6,501 bases of DNA from Bacteroidota bacterium. GTDB lineage: Bacteria; Bacteroidota; Bacteroidia; B-17B0; Aurantibacillaceae. Positions within the stretch are counted from its first letter, which is position 1. Each line of letters starts with the position of its first letter. Under the pieces are notes generated by a model that worked only from the letters and a program-made list of their open reading frames with translations, did no database searches and had not been told where the DNA came from. The stretch covers positions 1 to 6,501 of the forward strand of contig CANFQR010000085.1 of assembly GCA_947449125.1 (NCBI GenBank), in the 5' to 3' direction. The position numbers and the translations under genes are program-made. Positions 5,891 to 6,501 of this stretch are shown one piece after another.

Positions 5891-6501
5891 ATGAAAATTG
5901 ATCTTGAAGAGGAACGCAAAGAAATTTTAAAACGATATAAACTTTTAATAAATGCTTGTAAACGCCGATTAGAAAAAGGCGAAAAGCAAATTATTCGTAA
6001 AGCCTTTGAAGTAGCAGTTGAATCTCACAAAGAGATGAGGCGTAAAAGCGGAGAGCCATATATTTATCACCCAATAGCCGTAGCACAAATTTGCGCAGAA
6101 GAAATTGGATTAGGATCAACTGGAGTTGTTTGTGCTTTATTGCATGATACCGTAGAGGATACAGATTTAACACTCGAGGATGTAAAGGGTTTATTTGGCG
6201 ATAAAGTATCGCAAATCATTAACGGATTAACAAAAATTTCAGGCGTAATAGATAATACGTCCTCTATTCAGGCAGAGAACTTTAGAAAAGTTCTCTTAAC
6301 CATGAGCGAAGATATACGAGTAATTTTAATTAAACTGGCAGATAGGCTTCATAACATGCGCACGCTAGAGCACATGAAGCGCGAAAAACAACTAAAAATT
6401 GCCAGCGAAACTTTGTTTTTATACGCGCCACTTGCACATCGTTTAGGATTAAATAATATTAAAACCGAATTGGAAGATCTTGGGTTAAAGTATACCAATC
6501 C
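5891..6501 (+). CDS. Bifunctional RelA/SpoT-type (p)ppGpp synthetase/hydrolase, N-terminal part
   Basis: The first 203 codons are present and the frame is open at the right edge; full-length family members are usually about 700-750 residues. The sequence is the HD hydrolase domain: RKSGEPYIYHP (R51, H60), LLHDTVEDT (H85, D86, E89, D90) and KLADRLHNMRTL (D151), followed by YAPLAHRLGLNNIKTELEDL, which leads into the synthetase domain beyond the window. These residues correspond to the metal and catalytic residues of the Rel hydrolase site, so (p)ppGpp hydrolysis should be active. Synthesis cannot be judged here, but Bacteroidota enzymes of this kind are commonly bifunctional long RSH proteins. 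The enzyme sets the stringent response alarmone level in the cytoplasm. The ATG at 5891 is chosen because an in-frame TAA (5882-5884) precedes it. It is divergent from the methyltransferase gene across 77 bp. Confidence 0.95.
   Translation, partial: MKIDLEEERKEILKRYKLLINACKRRLEKGEKQIIRKAFEVAVESHKEMRRKSGEPYIYHPIAVAQICAEEIGLGSTGVVCALLHDTVEDTDLTLEDVKGLFGDKVSQIINGLTKISGVIDNTSSIQAENFRKVLLTMSEDIRVILIKLADRLHNMRTLEHMKREKQLKIASETLFLYAPLAHRLGLNNIKTELEDLGLKYTN

Noticed and set aside
5991..6173. Minus-strand 60-codon open frame inside the RelA/SpoT gene
   Set aside because: It is antisense to the conserved HD-domain residues of RelA/SpoT and has no independent support.
1..6501. Mobile element, CRISPR array, tRNA/rRNA, toxin-antitoxin or defence island
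   Set aside because: No transposase or integrase motifs, no regularly spaced repeats, no cloverleaf or rRNA sequence, and no recognisable defence proteins were seen. Composition is uniform across the window, with no sign of recent transfer.

Overview
The window looks like chromosomal DNA from a low-GC member of the Bacteroidota (Flavobacteriales or a relative). This rests on the strong A/T bias in bases and codons (GC roughly 30% by eye), the near absence of Shine-Dalgarno sequences, frequent GTG/TTG starts, one promoter-like match to the Bacteroidota -33/-7 pattern (TTG, then TAnnTTTG), and Bacteroidota-style versions of an AsmA-like protein, an HQLGTPL-type histidine kinase, a DUF5522 protein and a RelA/SpoT enzyme.

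Layout. The left minus-strand block (1-869) is transcribed leftward. It holds an exported thioredoxin-fold protein (255-869), a 60-residue Cys-rich DUF5522-like protein (32-214) and, 2 nt beyond it, what looks like the first codons of another gene leaving the window. A 182-bp divergent gap (870-1051) follows. The plus-strand block (1052-5175) holds a large AsmA-like envelope protein and, 29 nt later, a membrane sensor histidine kinase with no response regulator in view. A minus-strand SAM-dependent methyltransferase (5172-5813) converges on the kinase. Their stop codons overlap inside the loop of a perfect A/T inverted repeat. After a 77-bp divergent gap, the N-terminal third of a bifunctional RelA/SpoT (p)ppGpp synthetase/hydrolase runs off the right edge.

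The genes suggest envelope upkeep and stress sensing: AsmA-like proteins are linked to lipid transport and outer-membrane integrity, the kinase has a periplasmic sensor, the thioredoxin-like protein is exported, and RelA/SpoT sets the stringent response. Any functional link beyond operon proximity is inference.

I found no mobile element, CRISPR array, tRNA, rRNA or clear new defence or biosynthetic system. The most interesting details are a duplicated half in the kinase sensor domain, a G7 tract near the start of the methyltransferase gene where either single-base slip causes immediate termination, and the stop-in-loop convergent junction.
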